DNA of 64,000 nt, taken from Serinus canaria. Taxonomy: Eukaryota > Chordata > Aves > Passeriformes > Fringillidae. The DNA lies in NCBI RefSeq assembly GCF_022539315.1, contig NC_066315.1, positions 95,213,990-95,277,989 on the forward strand, read 5' to 3'. Made by a program: the position numbers and the translations under genes. Shown in pieces: positions 14,832 through 27,942 of the stretch. How positions within the stretch are numbered: the stretch's first letter is position 1; each line of letters opens with the position of its first letter. The notes under the pieces are model-generated. The model was not told the origin of the DNA. It made no database searches and saw only the letters and a program-made list of their open reading frames with translations.

Positions 14832-16739
14832 CACCTACCCCATATTTTGGTTGGATTTCTCTAATAAAAACTCTATGTACTCAATGCAATATTCAGAACA
14901 CTAAAAAGATCTAACAAAATTATTTTACAATTTTAAAAGTTCTTTAAAAACACAGTAAAATTTGTGTAAATTCAAAGTTTTACTGGATTCCCTTCACACA
15001 CAGGAGGACCTAGATGACCCTGTATAAGGCTGTAGAATGATTGCCTGTGAACAAAACACATGCATAATTCTCAAGAAACATACCAAGGATTTGTTTGAGA
15101 TATAGACTGACAGTACTGCTTTATAAGAGCACACACTGTCAGTATAGAATTAGATCTTAAAAGTGAAGCTAATATAAAATTGCATTGTGATTTATTTATA
15201 ACCAAAACAACATCAGCTTAAAACCTTAGCATTCTCTTTCTAGAATCCCCCACTTAATTTGTTATTAAATTCTGCACTTTTAAAAGCCCCTTAATTTTTT
15301 TCACAAAAAAGGCAGAACGGCTCAGTCTCTCATCAGCATTACACAGCAGGGCCTTAAATAACTTAATTAATTTGCAATTAGTAATGTGTCAGTTCAAGTT
15401 GAGGTCTCACTGAAGTGGTTCCTGAAGCTATAGAGTTCCACATACAGCAGCAGTAACCATATGTTAAATGTAGCAGTAATAAAATAGTGCACCTGTTGGA
15501 ATACTAATTTCTCCTAAGTGTCTCATTCAGCACAAAACTCAGCATCAAGAGTATTTTGGACTAAACCATGTCCTTGTAGCAGCATGCTGAGGAAAGAATA
15601 AGAAAAGATGATTTTGCTTTTTAACTTTATGCAATCTGAATGATAATGGACTTGAAAAGTATGTGCTGAATAGATGAGAAGACTGAGAGAAATTAAAACG
15701 TGAAAAAATCAGAATTTCTTCTTTTTTCTGCTCACTGGTTAGTGTTACTGCCACCTATAAATTTTCAAGCAAGACAGGCTCCCACAGAATCCAAAGAAAT
15801 CAACTTAGAAAATATCAAATGGATATTGCACACATTTTTTGGGTCCCAAAATGGGTTTGTGTAGGAGCCAGAAACTATTCTTGAATTTCCAAAGGGGTTC
15901 CAAATGAAGGGCTAGAACACAGGATGTAAAGCAGGAGAAACCATCTTTTAGGCTTTTCTTTTATTTTTTTTTTTTTGCTATTATATGAAAGACTTAATTA
16001 GAAAGGAAGTAATTTATCTGGAAAGCAATTTACTTTAAAAAAAGGCTTTAAATATGATCTATAATTCATTGTGGAATGAAAAAGCTCTGTTTTATGTTTA
16101 TTAAGTCATAAATACTTTGTGACTTAGCTCTTTTAAATGCAACCAGCAATGATGATACTAGTTTCAGTGACTGGAGCAAAAAAAAGCTTCTAAGAAATGT
16201 GAAAAAAAAAAAAAAACAAACCAAAAAAAAAAGCCAAGATTTCAGAATTCCTCTTAATTGTTATCATAAATTCAGCAGGGAGAGGAAAGAAGAAATCTTG
16301 AAACACAAGGAGGAAAAGAGGAATGTGACCTTATCAAGAAAGGATGCATCTTAATGAAAAATAGGTACCATTATTTGTGTGGAAATACAAAGTTTTCACA
16401 TTTTTCTTTTTTGTTCAGAAATCTTTAAACTAGCATAAAAGTAGGTAATGAGAACAGGCAAGCTCAGAATGACTTTTTCTGCCCTTCTCTTACTTATTAC
16501 TTAAGTTTTAGCTTATGCATTATGCATCTGCTTAGTCAGGTTGGTTTGTTCAGTCAGGCTACTTTGTTTAGAAATCTGCATCTTTTATTTCCTGTATTTT
16601 TGTTGTACCATGTCTTTTTTTCAAAGTGTATTTGCTTTGGATAATAGAATGCCTTGGCCTTCGCTGGTTCACTTAAGACATAGTTGTTTGTTTTCTTTGA
16701 AAAGAATGATATCTTGGACCTCTTGAATACAGGAAATAA
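14832..16739. other. AT-rich segment, nothing recognised
   Basis: Contains several A/T homopolymers, notably an A/C-rich A run at 16201-16233. No repeat family or gene is recognised. Confidence 0.5.
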
Positions 16740-17111
16740 AATAAGTAGTAGATGACATATTGATTGATGCTGATGAATATGGAAACACCCTGTAGAGCCT
16801 CTCCTTAAAGATGTGGACACACCCCTCCCCAACTGGCAAAGGTTGCCTGGCCAAGATGTTCAGGACTCTCTGAGGGGTGAATATAAAGATAAAGCCATGG
16901 AAATGCCATTTGACACAACACCGACTGCACTCTTAGGAGCCTCTTTTGGTGCAAGAAAGGTATGAAGTGGTTCAGCTTGGGCCTGTGTGAGATTCATGCT
17001 TCCATTTTTAACCCTCAAAGTCTCCCTGTGTGTACCTCAGCACAACAATAAAAGTCTGCTGCAGGGGAGCTTTATTAGTGGGCTTTTTTTCTTCCTAAGT
17101 ATGGCTTCACA
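16740..17111 (+). mobile_element. Possible degraded LTR (promoter plus polyadenylation signal)
   Basis: A TATA-like ATATAAAGAT (16881-16890) is followed about 165 bp later by AATAAA (17047-17052), a G/T-rich stretch, and a CA dinucleotide end near 17111. This spacing is what a U3-R-U5 LTR gives. I see no target duplication and cannot assign a family, and the start is a guess. It could instead be an ordinary promoter-like region. Confidence 0.4.
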
Positions 17112-17129
17112 AACTTTATACTAAGGACT

Positions 17130-17575
17130 GAAAGTGATGGGTGTCAGGAAGCAGCCAGAGAGGTGGCTCCCAGGGGGCCAGGGCACCAGTAGCAGCAAGA
17201 GCTCCCCGTGACTCTATCAGGGCAAGGTCTGGTACCCAGGGCCTCTCCCACAGTGCCAGCCAGGATCTGGCAGCAAGGGGCACCCGGGACAGACTCGGCC
17301 CCAGGAACCTCCCTGGGAGCTGGAATGGGCCAAGGCCAGGCTGGGAAAGCAGTGTGTGGGTGGGCCCATGGCCAGGCAGGGCAGGACAGTGGGGAGCTGG
17401 AGACCAGTCCAGGTGGGATGTTGCTGTGCCAGGAGCTGCCGCCCCAGGGAGCTGCAATAGGGCGCAGGGTTGCAGTCAGGGTGGGAGGAGGATTGGGATG
17501 TGGGAGAGGCTGGGAAAGCAAGGATTGGGAAAAGTGAGGCTGGTGGTGCCTCAGGGCCAAAAAAATACCACCAAA
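17130..17575. other. GC-rich island of unknown origin
   Basis: About 440 bp of strongly GC-rich sequence within AT-rich DNA, directly after the LTR-like segment. Open frames exist on both strands (159 codons plus, 188 codons minus), but their residues (Gly/Pro/Arg/Ala) only mirror composition. Position after an LTR-like segment would suit the leader of a retroelement. No homology is recognised. Confidence 0.5.
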
Positions 17576-20500
17576 AAAGGCAGTGCTAGGGAATGGGATA
17601 GATGCAACGATGCTATTTGACAGGCATTTGAGCTGAGCCTTCATCAGAGTTCTTGGTAGAAGGGATTTGACATCCCTTTTGTCTTGCCTACAGCAGTCTC
17701 CCTCATACATCCTTGATGTTACATTTTCCAGAGTCTTGCTCCCCAGATTTTGTTTTCAGACTTGAACTAGAAGGAAAACAAAGGTAAAAGAAAATTTTAA
17801 GAATACTTGGTAACCCTTACAAGTCTTCTGGTGTACATTTGCAGAAACTGACATTGGATAGATTTTCTGAGGCTGTATGGATCTTTAAGTCTTATCTCCT
17901 GGTTTCTTAGGAACCCCTTCCCCAAACCAGACCAAGCACAGAAGATCCTTTTTACCATCCAATTTCTATAGAAGACATCCAGTGAATCGTAGAGATCCCA
18001 ACTGACATAGTAATTCATACAAACTAAGTTGCAGTCCCAGAGAAAGGAGGATGTTCCAAAAATGGGTGGAAAACACGTGAGCCAGCTAGAAACCAGATGT
18101 ACACCACACTTTGCCAAATTATCAGTACTATTTATACATATTGTACACATGTAAAGCACACAGTCTACCAAATGCACACACAAGGATATTAGAAGCACAA
18201 AAACATTTTCATGTCTATTTCCTCGCTGCAGTATTGCAAATGGATTGACAGTGTAAAGAAAATATCCAGGCACAATCACTGACAGAGGTGTTAGTATTTA
18301 CAGACAAAACTACATGCTACGCAATTACTATTGTCACCTTGTGTTTAGAAAACAGAAGTTGTCTGAACAAGCACAAAATCTGACATGACCTTAGAGTTAT
18401 TATGAATATATGGCATATGGGGTACTGTTTTATTTGATCATAATATGGTTTTTGAATTCACAGGTGTATATTCCACAATTTCAATCTCAATAATTAGTCT
18501 TAGTTTTCAGTGATGTTTGGAAACAATAACTAATATTTGACCATTTTTTACATCTCGGTCTATTTAACTGAAAGAAAATAGTCACAAATATTGTTTAAAA
18601 AGCTGGGTCTAACTTGCTGTAGTTTGCAGAAGTTCAAGGGTTCAGAATGTTCAAACCCTGTCCCCAAAGATTTGTCTCTGTTTCAGATTAATGAAAATGC
18701 ATAACAGATTAATGTAGTAATCTTTGCTGGAACTGGGGAAATGTCACTAAGTAAGAGTACATTTCTTTCTTTGCATTTCAGATAGAACATTAACATTTTA
18801 ATCTGGGATATTAATTTTTTGCTTAGGCTATCTCTGACCTTCACTTTGAAACAGTCTTATTTATAAGTGGTCCTGTGTTTTAATCAACAATATGATATGA
18901 GTTTCTGCCTCTAGAAAGAAACACTGCATTATCCTTCCTGGTTTCCTTTTTTCCCCTCCAAATACCTGATATTCCATTTGTAAAGAGGGAAAAAATGAGT
19001 CACCTTCAGTCCTGAGTTCAGCCATATTTTGTTTATGCATATTGAATTTACCAGATAAAAATGAATAGAAATCAGCTGCAGCTTGGCAAAGCAGTTGCTT
19101 TTGATTCAGTCTCCCTGAATGATCTCATTTCAGTATTTTTTAACCTAATGGAGTTCTGACCTCACAGACTTTTTAACGTTATTTTCACTTTGCATGATGC
19201 CTTTTATGTATTGAAGTAAGAGAAGTTTCTTAACTTTCACTTCCACAAGCAAAATACTTCATGAAATATGGAGAAGCTGGACTTCCAGAGAAACACATAG
19301 TTGACTTATTTCTTGATGATTTAATTTTAAAAATAAATATATTTTACTTTCTCTGTGGACAGATATACCAAGCCTGAAAGAAGTGGTGGCTCTAGCTGTA
19401 TAAGAAGTTTCAGGTGAAACTGTTCCTGGTAGACACTACCTCTTTTGTACAACTAATGTTTTCCAGTTGGAAACTTAAAACAATTGTTTCATGTTTGCTT
19501 TCTGGAGATCAGTTTCCATATTAAACATATGACAGCAAGGGCTGGAGGTCAGGGTTGTTAAGGCTGGAAGTCAAGGTCCCCAGGGATCATTCAGTACCTA
19601 CCTCTATCCTGATGTCAAACCCTAAAAAATAGAGGGACCTAAAGCACTCATCTCTTTAATTTACTATTCACCATGAGGGGTAGTTGAAGAAGTGGTGAAT
19701 GGCTGAACATTTCAGAGTTCGTGTCCCTGGTACCTACTTGGTTTTTCATGATAAAGCCAAACTGAAAGAAATTTTCTTCATAAACAACTAACAGCTTCAA
19801 GAATTCTATTTCAGATGTTGAGAGCTTCCACACACAGGTTTTCCCTTGGAGGATTTTACAATATTTTACACAGTTTTTTAGTGGGAGGAAATTTCCATTA
19901 TTTGGAAAGTACTAACTTTGGTTTTGTGAAAAGCAGACAAAATCAGAGAAGTCAACCTACCTTGAAACTAAAATAATTGACAGTAGCTACTGAAACTAGT
20001 CTTTCACCTGCTGCTTGCACGCTGTATTTGTACATGTCTACAAGAACAAAGACCAACTAATTTTTTCAAAAGCACCTAATGACACTTACTTGCAACCCTA
20101 TATACTTTCTTTTAATCTCAGAAATTTATTGTATTGATTTTGAATTAGAATTATTTCTTTTCATAACTCAAACAATTCAGTTTTAAAATGTTCTCAGCTG
20201 CTACAATTTAATAAGTAAATAAACCCGCCTTCAGTTGCTCTGCTGTCAACTATATCCTGTTCACTGCTAGAAACAAATTATTTCCATTTATTTTAATGGA
20301 AGTTTTGAATGAAGGAAAACCAAAGCATGCTCAAGGATACATTAAATTTCCACTTATATCTAGATATATTTTTAAGCTTTTCCCAGGTATCTGCAATGCC
20401 ACCAACCATCACTTTTACCTCTCCATTGAGACTTTCAATGCAAATCTATACCTTACTTTTTTCCAATCCAATCAGAAAGAGCATATACCTGAAAAAAATC

Positions 20501-23500
20501 TTAAGAAATCTCCTTCTTATTGTATTTTCTGTTTCTTTTCCTCATTTAAAATGTTTATTAATATATGAAAGTCAAAGTTCTTTTTAATTTAAAACCAAAT
20601 TTTTTTTCTACAGCTTATTTATTGTCAAACCAGTGGTGCTTACTCTGTAGCATTTCTGCCTTAATGAAGTTCAGTATTCAGAAAGAAAAAGAAAAATCAT
20701 CTGAAAGAAAAACTGGATGCTCACCTCTCAGATAAAATCAAAATAGCAAAGTGACCATAATACTACTTAGACAAAGATGACATTCATTCAAGAATGGTAG
20801 TGCTTAGTGGATAAAAAATTTAGGCAGAAAGCCACTTAGAAGTGCCTCAGAGCAAAGCATAAGCATCATAAATGTGGTATATATATTCATAGTGATTCAT
20901 AGACCTAGAGAAGAATCTTGCAGCTTTCTATGAAAGCAATATTAACAGCTGGATGCTCTTACTTTGATATTGACAAATAAGGCATTTTGTCGGAACCCTT
21001 TTTTATCTTTTGTAAAATTATCTTCATTCTTATTTCTGTACAGTACTGCAGAAGTTCTTTAATAAGAACTAGCATTCAGAAAAATAGAATGCATTATAAA
21101 GTATAGGAAATTATTTCTAAAAGTGTTGTGCAATAATTTCTTATCTAACAGCTAGAAAATTCTTTATGATTCTACAGAGTGCAGCACAACCAAACTATGG
21201 CATTATTTCAGAATTATCAACCTTTCTGAATAACTATTTCTGAAGAACAGCTATTCACACTCTGAGGTAATTGTCTATACTCATTTTATCTTTTCAGCAG
21301 ATAAAGAAATGTCTTTAGTCGATAGGAGTTTCCTTTTTATCCATAGTATACAGGATTAAATTGATAATTGTCATGTCTTGTCTTTGCATATGAATGGAAA
21401 TAAACTTGTGATGACAGCCTATGACAAAACGATCTTAGCTAAAGGATCTTTAAAAAAATGCTATGAGAAATATTCTTTGTTTTCTTCCTAACTGCCAAAG
21501 TCTTGGTTCTTCTGACAATTGATAAAGTCATCTCCTCACAGTATTAGAAATCAAAAGAAGTAGCTCAAGGAACAGCTTTTCTTTCTTCAGCTTTGCTTGA
21601 CAACAACCATGTCACCAAGCTTTCCTGTGCTAAGGCACTAAACTACACAGAGCAAGTTTATACATGGTGATCTTTCAAAAAAACAAAACCAAAAAACTCC
21701 CACATTCTTTAGGTCACTAAAATATTAAGATAACTAGTGTTTTAAGTGTCATGGGATAAAATGTTAAATCAGAATCACACTCAGACACAAACAGACCTTT
21801 AACTAATACTTTGTATCTTGTCTAGCTGAGAAGGATGACCAAGTGAGCCCTTTGCCTAAGAGTTTTTCCAAGAATAGGTAAAGATGTTGGAACTTTCCAC
21901 AAAACAAATCAAATGAGATACATCCCAAAATTCAATGGTCATTATTTCCGGGAACACTGGTATTTTTCAGTCTTATTAACGTTTTTTGTGACAACAAGAG
22001 AATACCAAAAATGGTGTCATCAATGCTTTACAATGGTACTTCAACCTTTTCAGGACTCCTCACTGCTGTTTTGTATTCACTGCTGTTTGAAAATTAAATC
22101 AGAGATTTAGATATGAAACAAAGGAAAAGAGAGTTTCAAAATCACCAGAAAATATACAAGGGAAGCATTAAATATTATACTGCTGTAGACAGTGTAGTGG
22201 CTTACACTTTCAATAATGCAACTGGGAAAAATTAAGCAGTGCAATGCTATATACAGCTGACAGGATGCATCAATAAAGGAAACAGAGAATAATTCTGCTG
22301 GAGAGTAACATATTTCACAGATTGTGACAGCACACAGAAAGCATGTCTTGCTTGCCATTTGAGGATAGAAGTACAGTTGCAACTTAGCACATATTACATT
22401 TCAAAATCTGTCAAAATGGGTTCAGGTGAAAATCAAAGCTTTTTCCATAATTTGAAATGTGGAAAGGGAGGAAAGGAGAAGGGATTGTTGATAATGCAGA
22501 GAACTCTCAACTGCTAGAAACTCACTAATTTCAATAATTTGAAAAGAGCTTGTCTTTGTTTCTTCAAATATCAGGTTCTTTGCTTTCTTGGGAAATTTTC
22601 AAATGGAATACGTTTCAAAAGGTTAGAAAACAGTTCAAGCATGACTTAAAGTCACACTCACACCGAAAGTAGCTTTGAATGGTGAATTTAAACCACAGAA
22701 GTTTCACATTAGAGACAAAATACTATTCTTCTTTGTTTCTAAAGTAGGCTGACTTAAAGACTAACCTATTTAGCATGATATAAGTTAAATGGCCAAACTA
22801 CATGAAGTTGTCATTACCAGCTGTGGCATCACTTACACTTCCTTCTAACATATTAAAATGTATTGCCATTTTGAAACAAGCAATCAAGTTTTAGCCAGAT
22901 GGAAAAGATGCTTTAAAGTAGATAAATTTGCATCTTTATGCTTTTGACATAACCATGTTAAATATTCAGAAAGATAGAAGCTGATGTTCTCCCTGGCACA
23001 TATCAATCAATTTGCCTGGTATAGTACTTTGAAACAGCACTTCTAGCCCATCTCATGCAAATAGCAGTAAAGAATAGTGTTTATGTTTGCAGCCTAAGCT
23101 AATGCCCTAATCAAACATTGTAGTTTGGGATATTGTAAAAACTGCATAAAATTAATTTGGCTGCATGTGTTAAGTACAGTGTAGTAATCATCTCAAATAA
23201 TCTTAGGGGAAAAAAATCTGAAGAGTGTCAGATGAAAAACATGCAATGATTGAAAGATTTCCTGAAACTTGGAAGAAAAACCACACCAAAACTTAATATA
23301 AATAAACCATTGTGTATAAATAATCCAAGAATACACTATTACTGGTAGTTCACGTGGTACATTTTAAGTTTAAAGCTTTGGTGCCTTTAATTTTCTCATG
23401 TATTACTAATATATGTATGGTTAGACACACAAATTTTTAAAAATTGCCAATACTACTACTACTAATTGCCAATATATTTTTTAAAAATTGCATATTTTTA

Positions 23501-26500
23501 AAAAATGTATTGGCAAGTATTTTCTAGTGTGATGAGGAAGTAATGGGATATAATAATGAAGATTTAAGAAATACCATGAAGTCTCCATAGTAACACTGTA
23601 GTTAGAGTAGACATAATCTTTATTATGAACCTGTAACCGAAAGCTGCAAGGGAGAGCAAAGGAAACTATGTTTTTAGATCATTAATTCACTGTGTTTGGG
23701 TACCATGGACAAAAAAAAACAGCATTTTCTTCTTTTTGTACATGAAATTCCTATGAGATGGAAAGCTCTCTCATATCATTCTTATTCATGCATCTGCTGA
23801 GGAGTTTTCAAGTGATCATTCAGAAAACACAACTGTAACTAGTCTGCAAATAACAAGCAAAACAGAGATACTATAAAGAACAAGAATAAAACCTATCAAG
23901 ATTCTAGAAGAAAAACTCAAAACAAAATGAAGGTTTACTATCCAATGGAAAATGAGATTTGCCAAAATAAATATCAACTCCAATCTTCAGATCTTGAGGT
24001 TCTTTTTTTCTTTTCATCAAGAAAAAATTGACTTTTTCTTTAGCACACTGAAGAATCATTTTTTCATTATTCCACTTCAGAACTGGGGTCAGGGCATGAA
24101 ACACTGAACACATCTGTCAATAGAGCATTATACTTTGTTGACTGTTTGCCTTTCCTTCTTTTAGTGCAGATTAATTATGGAAGACTGTGAGCTCCGTGTG
24201 ATAAACAAACATAACATTCAAAATTGATGGTTTGATGGATGTAACAGTCTACCAAACCAGCAAAAGTCTGTGTAACTGATTAATTTTTTTTCCATGTGAC
24301 TACATTGCAGATATTTCTGGAAAGAGGTAAAGGTACTTTAATACAGATAGGTGTAATCTAAACTTAATGAGACCCATCAGTCTATCAACCACTGAGAGAC
24401 AAAACTTGTGATGAAAAGAACTGAAATCCAGTGCCCTGATTATAGCCATAATGCAAGAAATGGAATTTAGTGTATCTCAGAGAAGTATACATAATTTACT
24501 GCTGGAGACAAGTTATTGAAGAACTTCCATTGCAGACATTAATACCTATGTGTGTGGAATAAAAGGCTACTGCCCATTTTAGAATTTTACACACCATTTC
24601 CTGCATTTATCCCTCCTGCATTTCCAGGCTTCCAGCGACTTCCTGATGCAATTGAAACCAGCAGTTTGAAAATGATAGCACCAATCTAAACTACATTTTA
24701 AAATAACCTCACAACCAAAAAACAGGTGACTATCTAAGCCCATACTGGTAGGAAAATTAGACCAGTATTTTAGGTTTAAAATCAATCCCTCTCTTTGTAG
24801 TTACTTAAAGTAAAAGTTAAATTTAATTCTCCAAAGTACGTTTTTTCTTCCCTTTCATGACAATTTAAAAATGGTGTTAATTTTTCAGATTTCCCTCATT
24901 AATCAGAGAAGATAAAAGTTACTGTTCTAAGTATATAATTTCTATACATCACAACAACCCCAAAAAATAAACCTGCATAAAATCTCTGTATGGGAAACCC
25001 ATTTAAATACCAACTTCTTTTTTAAATGTTGTGATTTTTTAAATGTTATGATTCAGAATATAAAATACTGAAACACTTTGTTTGCAAATCCCAGTATTCA
25101 TCTGAATGAAAGAATCTGCATAAATTTACATAATATAAAAAAAAAAATATAACATGCATAAACAAACATAATCATGTGGTTGAGTGAGAGGCAGATTACC
25201 AGCAAAAAAAAGGTAAGGGAAAGATGAACCAACTGTCCAAAGCAAGAATAAAAAAAGGAACAAAAAGCATCTGGTAAGACTGGGGGATCATGAGACCACT
25301 GAAGGATTTGAATTTTTCACTTTTAGCTAGTGTAATTTTAAACAATAATCCAATTAATATTAATTAGAAAGTTATTAAAATTTCTTGACACTCAAAGAGG
25401 ATAAATTGGTATTCACTTCTAGTATAATTACTGGACTTAGAGTAAGAACAAGTAGTCTTCAGAATTAGCATCATTCCCATAAGGTTTAATAAATAGATTT
25501 ATGAACTCATACATCTAGGTTTTGCTGTCAATCAGTAAATTAGTTGTTCTTGAATCACATTCAGGAATATTGGAAAAGTAAAGTGAAAGAAACTTAAATG
25601 GGAGATTTTATTAGAAGCAAATTTTCTTGAGCTATCAGTCTAGAATTTTTTCATTACCAGCAGAATCATTCAAATGAGAGGACATGGTAATTTTTAGAAT
25701 TTTAATTTAGACCAGGGCTCATTTCAAGGCAAGAGGAAGAATTTATCTATCTAAAAACATGTGTATGAGGTTTTCATCTATAAGAATGTTAATATCAAAG
25801 GTACAGTTGTTATTTGAAGCACTGAATGAATGTGCATTAGTAAATCCTTACAAGCTCCAGAGATGTGTTGAAAAACCAAGGCAGAGTGCTGACAAGTTTT
25901 TGACTGGTTCTGCACACTTTTGAATTTTTGGTCACACCACATTTTGGTATTAAAAGCAAGACCACAAAATATGTTTGCCATCCACTTTCTCTTGGTTGCT
26001 CTCTTTCAAGTAGCAATGACTAAAAACCAGGCCTTGCTACTATTGGACCTTTTTGAACTGCTAGGCTGCAGGATTTAAAAATCTTCATTCTTTACCTGAG
26101 TTGCATGGGATCTCTAGCAGAGATTTTCTTATTTGGTCACTTATGTCCTGGTCTGTCCTTGATTTAGTTAAACTGGAAAACAATAAGTGTTCATAAGCCT
26201 TTATCAATCATAGCATAATTGCTCCATATTGCTTATTTATTGGGCTGTAGCTGATTCTGATCTTGGAATAATGCTGTTTGAAGCAAATACTGTAAAATAG
26301 ATGCAGCACTTCCAGTTTTATGTATTCTTTTAACACACTATTCCCCTGATGTCTAGATTCAAACCCAGACAGCACATTCTCTTAAGCCATTTGAAAAAGC
26401 TTTTGTGGCTTTTTGCCAACACTATCACTCCTATTCCAGTCACATCATGGAAATGCATGTTGTTTTAAGTTCACATCTTCACTGTAAATTAGCTCCAAGA

Positions 26501-27239
26501 GTATGATTAACAAATCACTCTCTGTAGCTCCATATTTGCCTGCTACAAAAGAGAAAGATCAACCAAAAACTTCCTTTATCACCACTGTAATCAAATCATC
26601 TGTATCCCTCTTGGATTTCTGATAAGCTTGTTCAGATTTGAGAAACTTTTTTTCTTACTCTCTGGTCTTCTGAAGAGCAGAATAAAACATAGTAGAAAGA
26701 CTGCTATAGAAATCCTTGTCTGGTTTAGCCTGATTGACTGAAAACTGGCTCCAAAGCAGTTCTAAGATCCTTTCTCCCTTTTCTCCCTTTTAATATCACT
26801 ATCTCATTTCCAGCGCTTAAAAGAAATTAATGGAAAAATATCAACATTTGTTTTCATTGTTAGAAAACAGAATGGTGCAAATCAATTCTTTTCTTACAGA
26901 CTTTAATAATATCATCTTTTAGGGCTGTAGATAGAATATTATATAAAGAATCATGATCTTGAATCATCTTGATAAAGGTAGACCCCATTATTTAACAACA
27001 AAAATAAACAAAGCAAAGGAATTGTTGGAATCAATGCCAAAAACTGGAATCTAAAGCCTTGGGTTATAGGAGATTCAGCAGATACATTTTACAACAGCGC
27101 TTTCATATCTACTTGCTCTACACAGTTTTTCTAACACTGCGTTGATTCTTCTTTTATGTTGTCAGAATTGAAAATTAAGGTTATTTAAAAGTGAACTGAC
27201 ATATTTGACAGTGATCTAAAGTTGGGATTGTGAGAATAG
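17576..27239. other. Long AT-rich segment without recognised gene
   Basis: Almost 10 kb of AT-rich DNA lacking recognised repeats. It holds one 160-codon minus-strand open frame (17797-18279; see findings) and a palindrome at 23466-23516. No splice-framed exon, RNA gene or LINE remnant is identified. Confidence 0.5.
23466..23516. repeat. Imperfect palindrome, 22-bp arms
   Basis: Arm 23466-23487 (TTGCCAATATATTTTTTAAA...) pairs with 23495-23516 with one mismatch around a 7-base loop. A partial third copy of the arm (AATTTTTAAAAATTGCCAAT) lies just upstream at about 23431-23450, next to a short ACT repeat, suggesting local inverted duplication. Confidence 0.88.
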
Positions 27240-27942
27240 CAGGGATTTGGACTGGATGATTCTTGTAGTCTGATGGGGTCTCTGGTGTCGAGATGACCCC
27301 GAGGTGTTAGAAAGTCTCATTTTCCCAGCCCCAAGACCAAAGAAGAAGGCAAAATTCTTTGGCTCTCATTCTCAAGGTTGTTTATTTGCTCCTATCTAAT
27401 ACATTGCCTTTCTCTGACCTGCTGAGATCTGTCCAGCACGTCGGTTCATGGCACACTGACTGCCCTCAGAGCAGTGTTATTTTTTTATACTAAAAACTAC
27501 CTGTACTTTATTTACAATAATTTTCCAGTACCTAACACCTCTGTTAGACAGTTTGCATCTACTCTAAACCAATCCAAAAGTGCCACCATCACAGCAGAAT
27601 ATGGAGACTAAGAAGAAAAAGGAGAAAAACAGGACACGCCCAGATTCTTCCATCTTGCCTCCTGAACCCACACTCCAAAAACCCCAAAACTCTACATTTT
27701 CACCCAGTGATAAATTCACTATTATTCTACTCAAACTCTTGTGGCTTGTACCTCTTCATACAAAGTTGGTAGTTTTTTTCCATGGGCTAAAATCGAACGC
27801 ACAGGTGTTTTTGACTCCGTGCCAAGGTCTCTGAGCCAACTGCCAGGGTCTCGAGTCCTCCAGGGCATCCAGAGGAATGTCCTGGACTCTGGCAGTAGTT
27901 CTTTCCAGCTTGGGATACTCTGGGATTCTATGAATCTATGAA
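27240..27942 (+). mobile_element. CR1 LINE 3' tail split by a later LTR
   Basis: 27240-27270 (GGGATTTGGACTGGATGATT...) and 27895-27942 (...CCAGCTTGGGATACTC, then GATTCTATGAATCTATGAA) join into the usual plus-strand CR1 3' end with its 8-bp ATTCTATG-type tail repeats. The 624 bp between them are an LTR. Only about 80 bp of the CR1 is left. It must predate the LTR insertion. Confidence 0.8.
27271..27894 (-). mobile_element. Solo LTR nested in a CR1 tail
   Basis: The 624-bp unit starts TG and ends CA (plus-strand reading) and is flanked by GTAGTC (27265-27270) and GTAGTT (27895-27900), a 6-bp target duplication with one change. On the minus strand an AATAAA polyadenylation signal lies near 27385-27391, so the LTR sense is probably minus. 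There is no internal region, consistent with recombination between two LTRs. It resembles 55686-56316 along its length (shared order of blocks, for example CTTCCATCTTG and CTCCTCATACA-like), so both belong to one class II-type family. A 84-codon frame inside is incidental. Confidence 0.82.

Noticed and set aside
17141..17710. 159-codon plus and 188-codon minus open frames
   Set aside because: Both run through the GC-rich island and neither has a recognisable domain. Overlap on both strands indicates composition, not coding.
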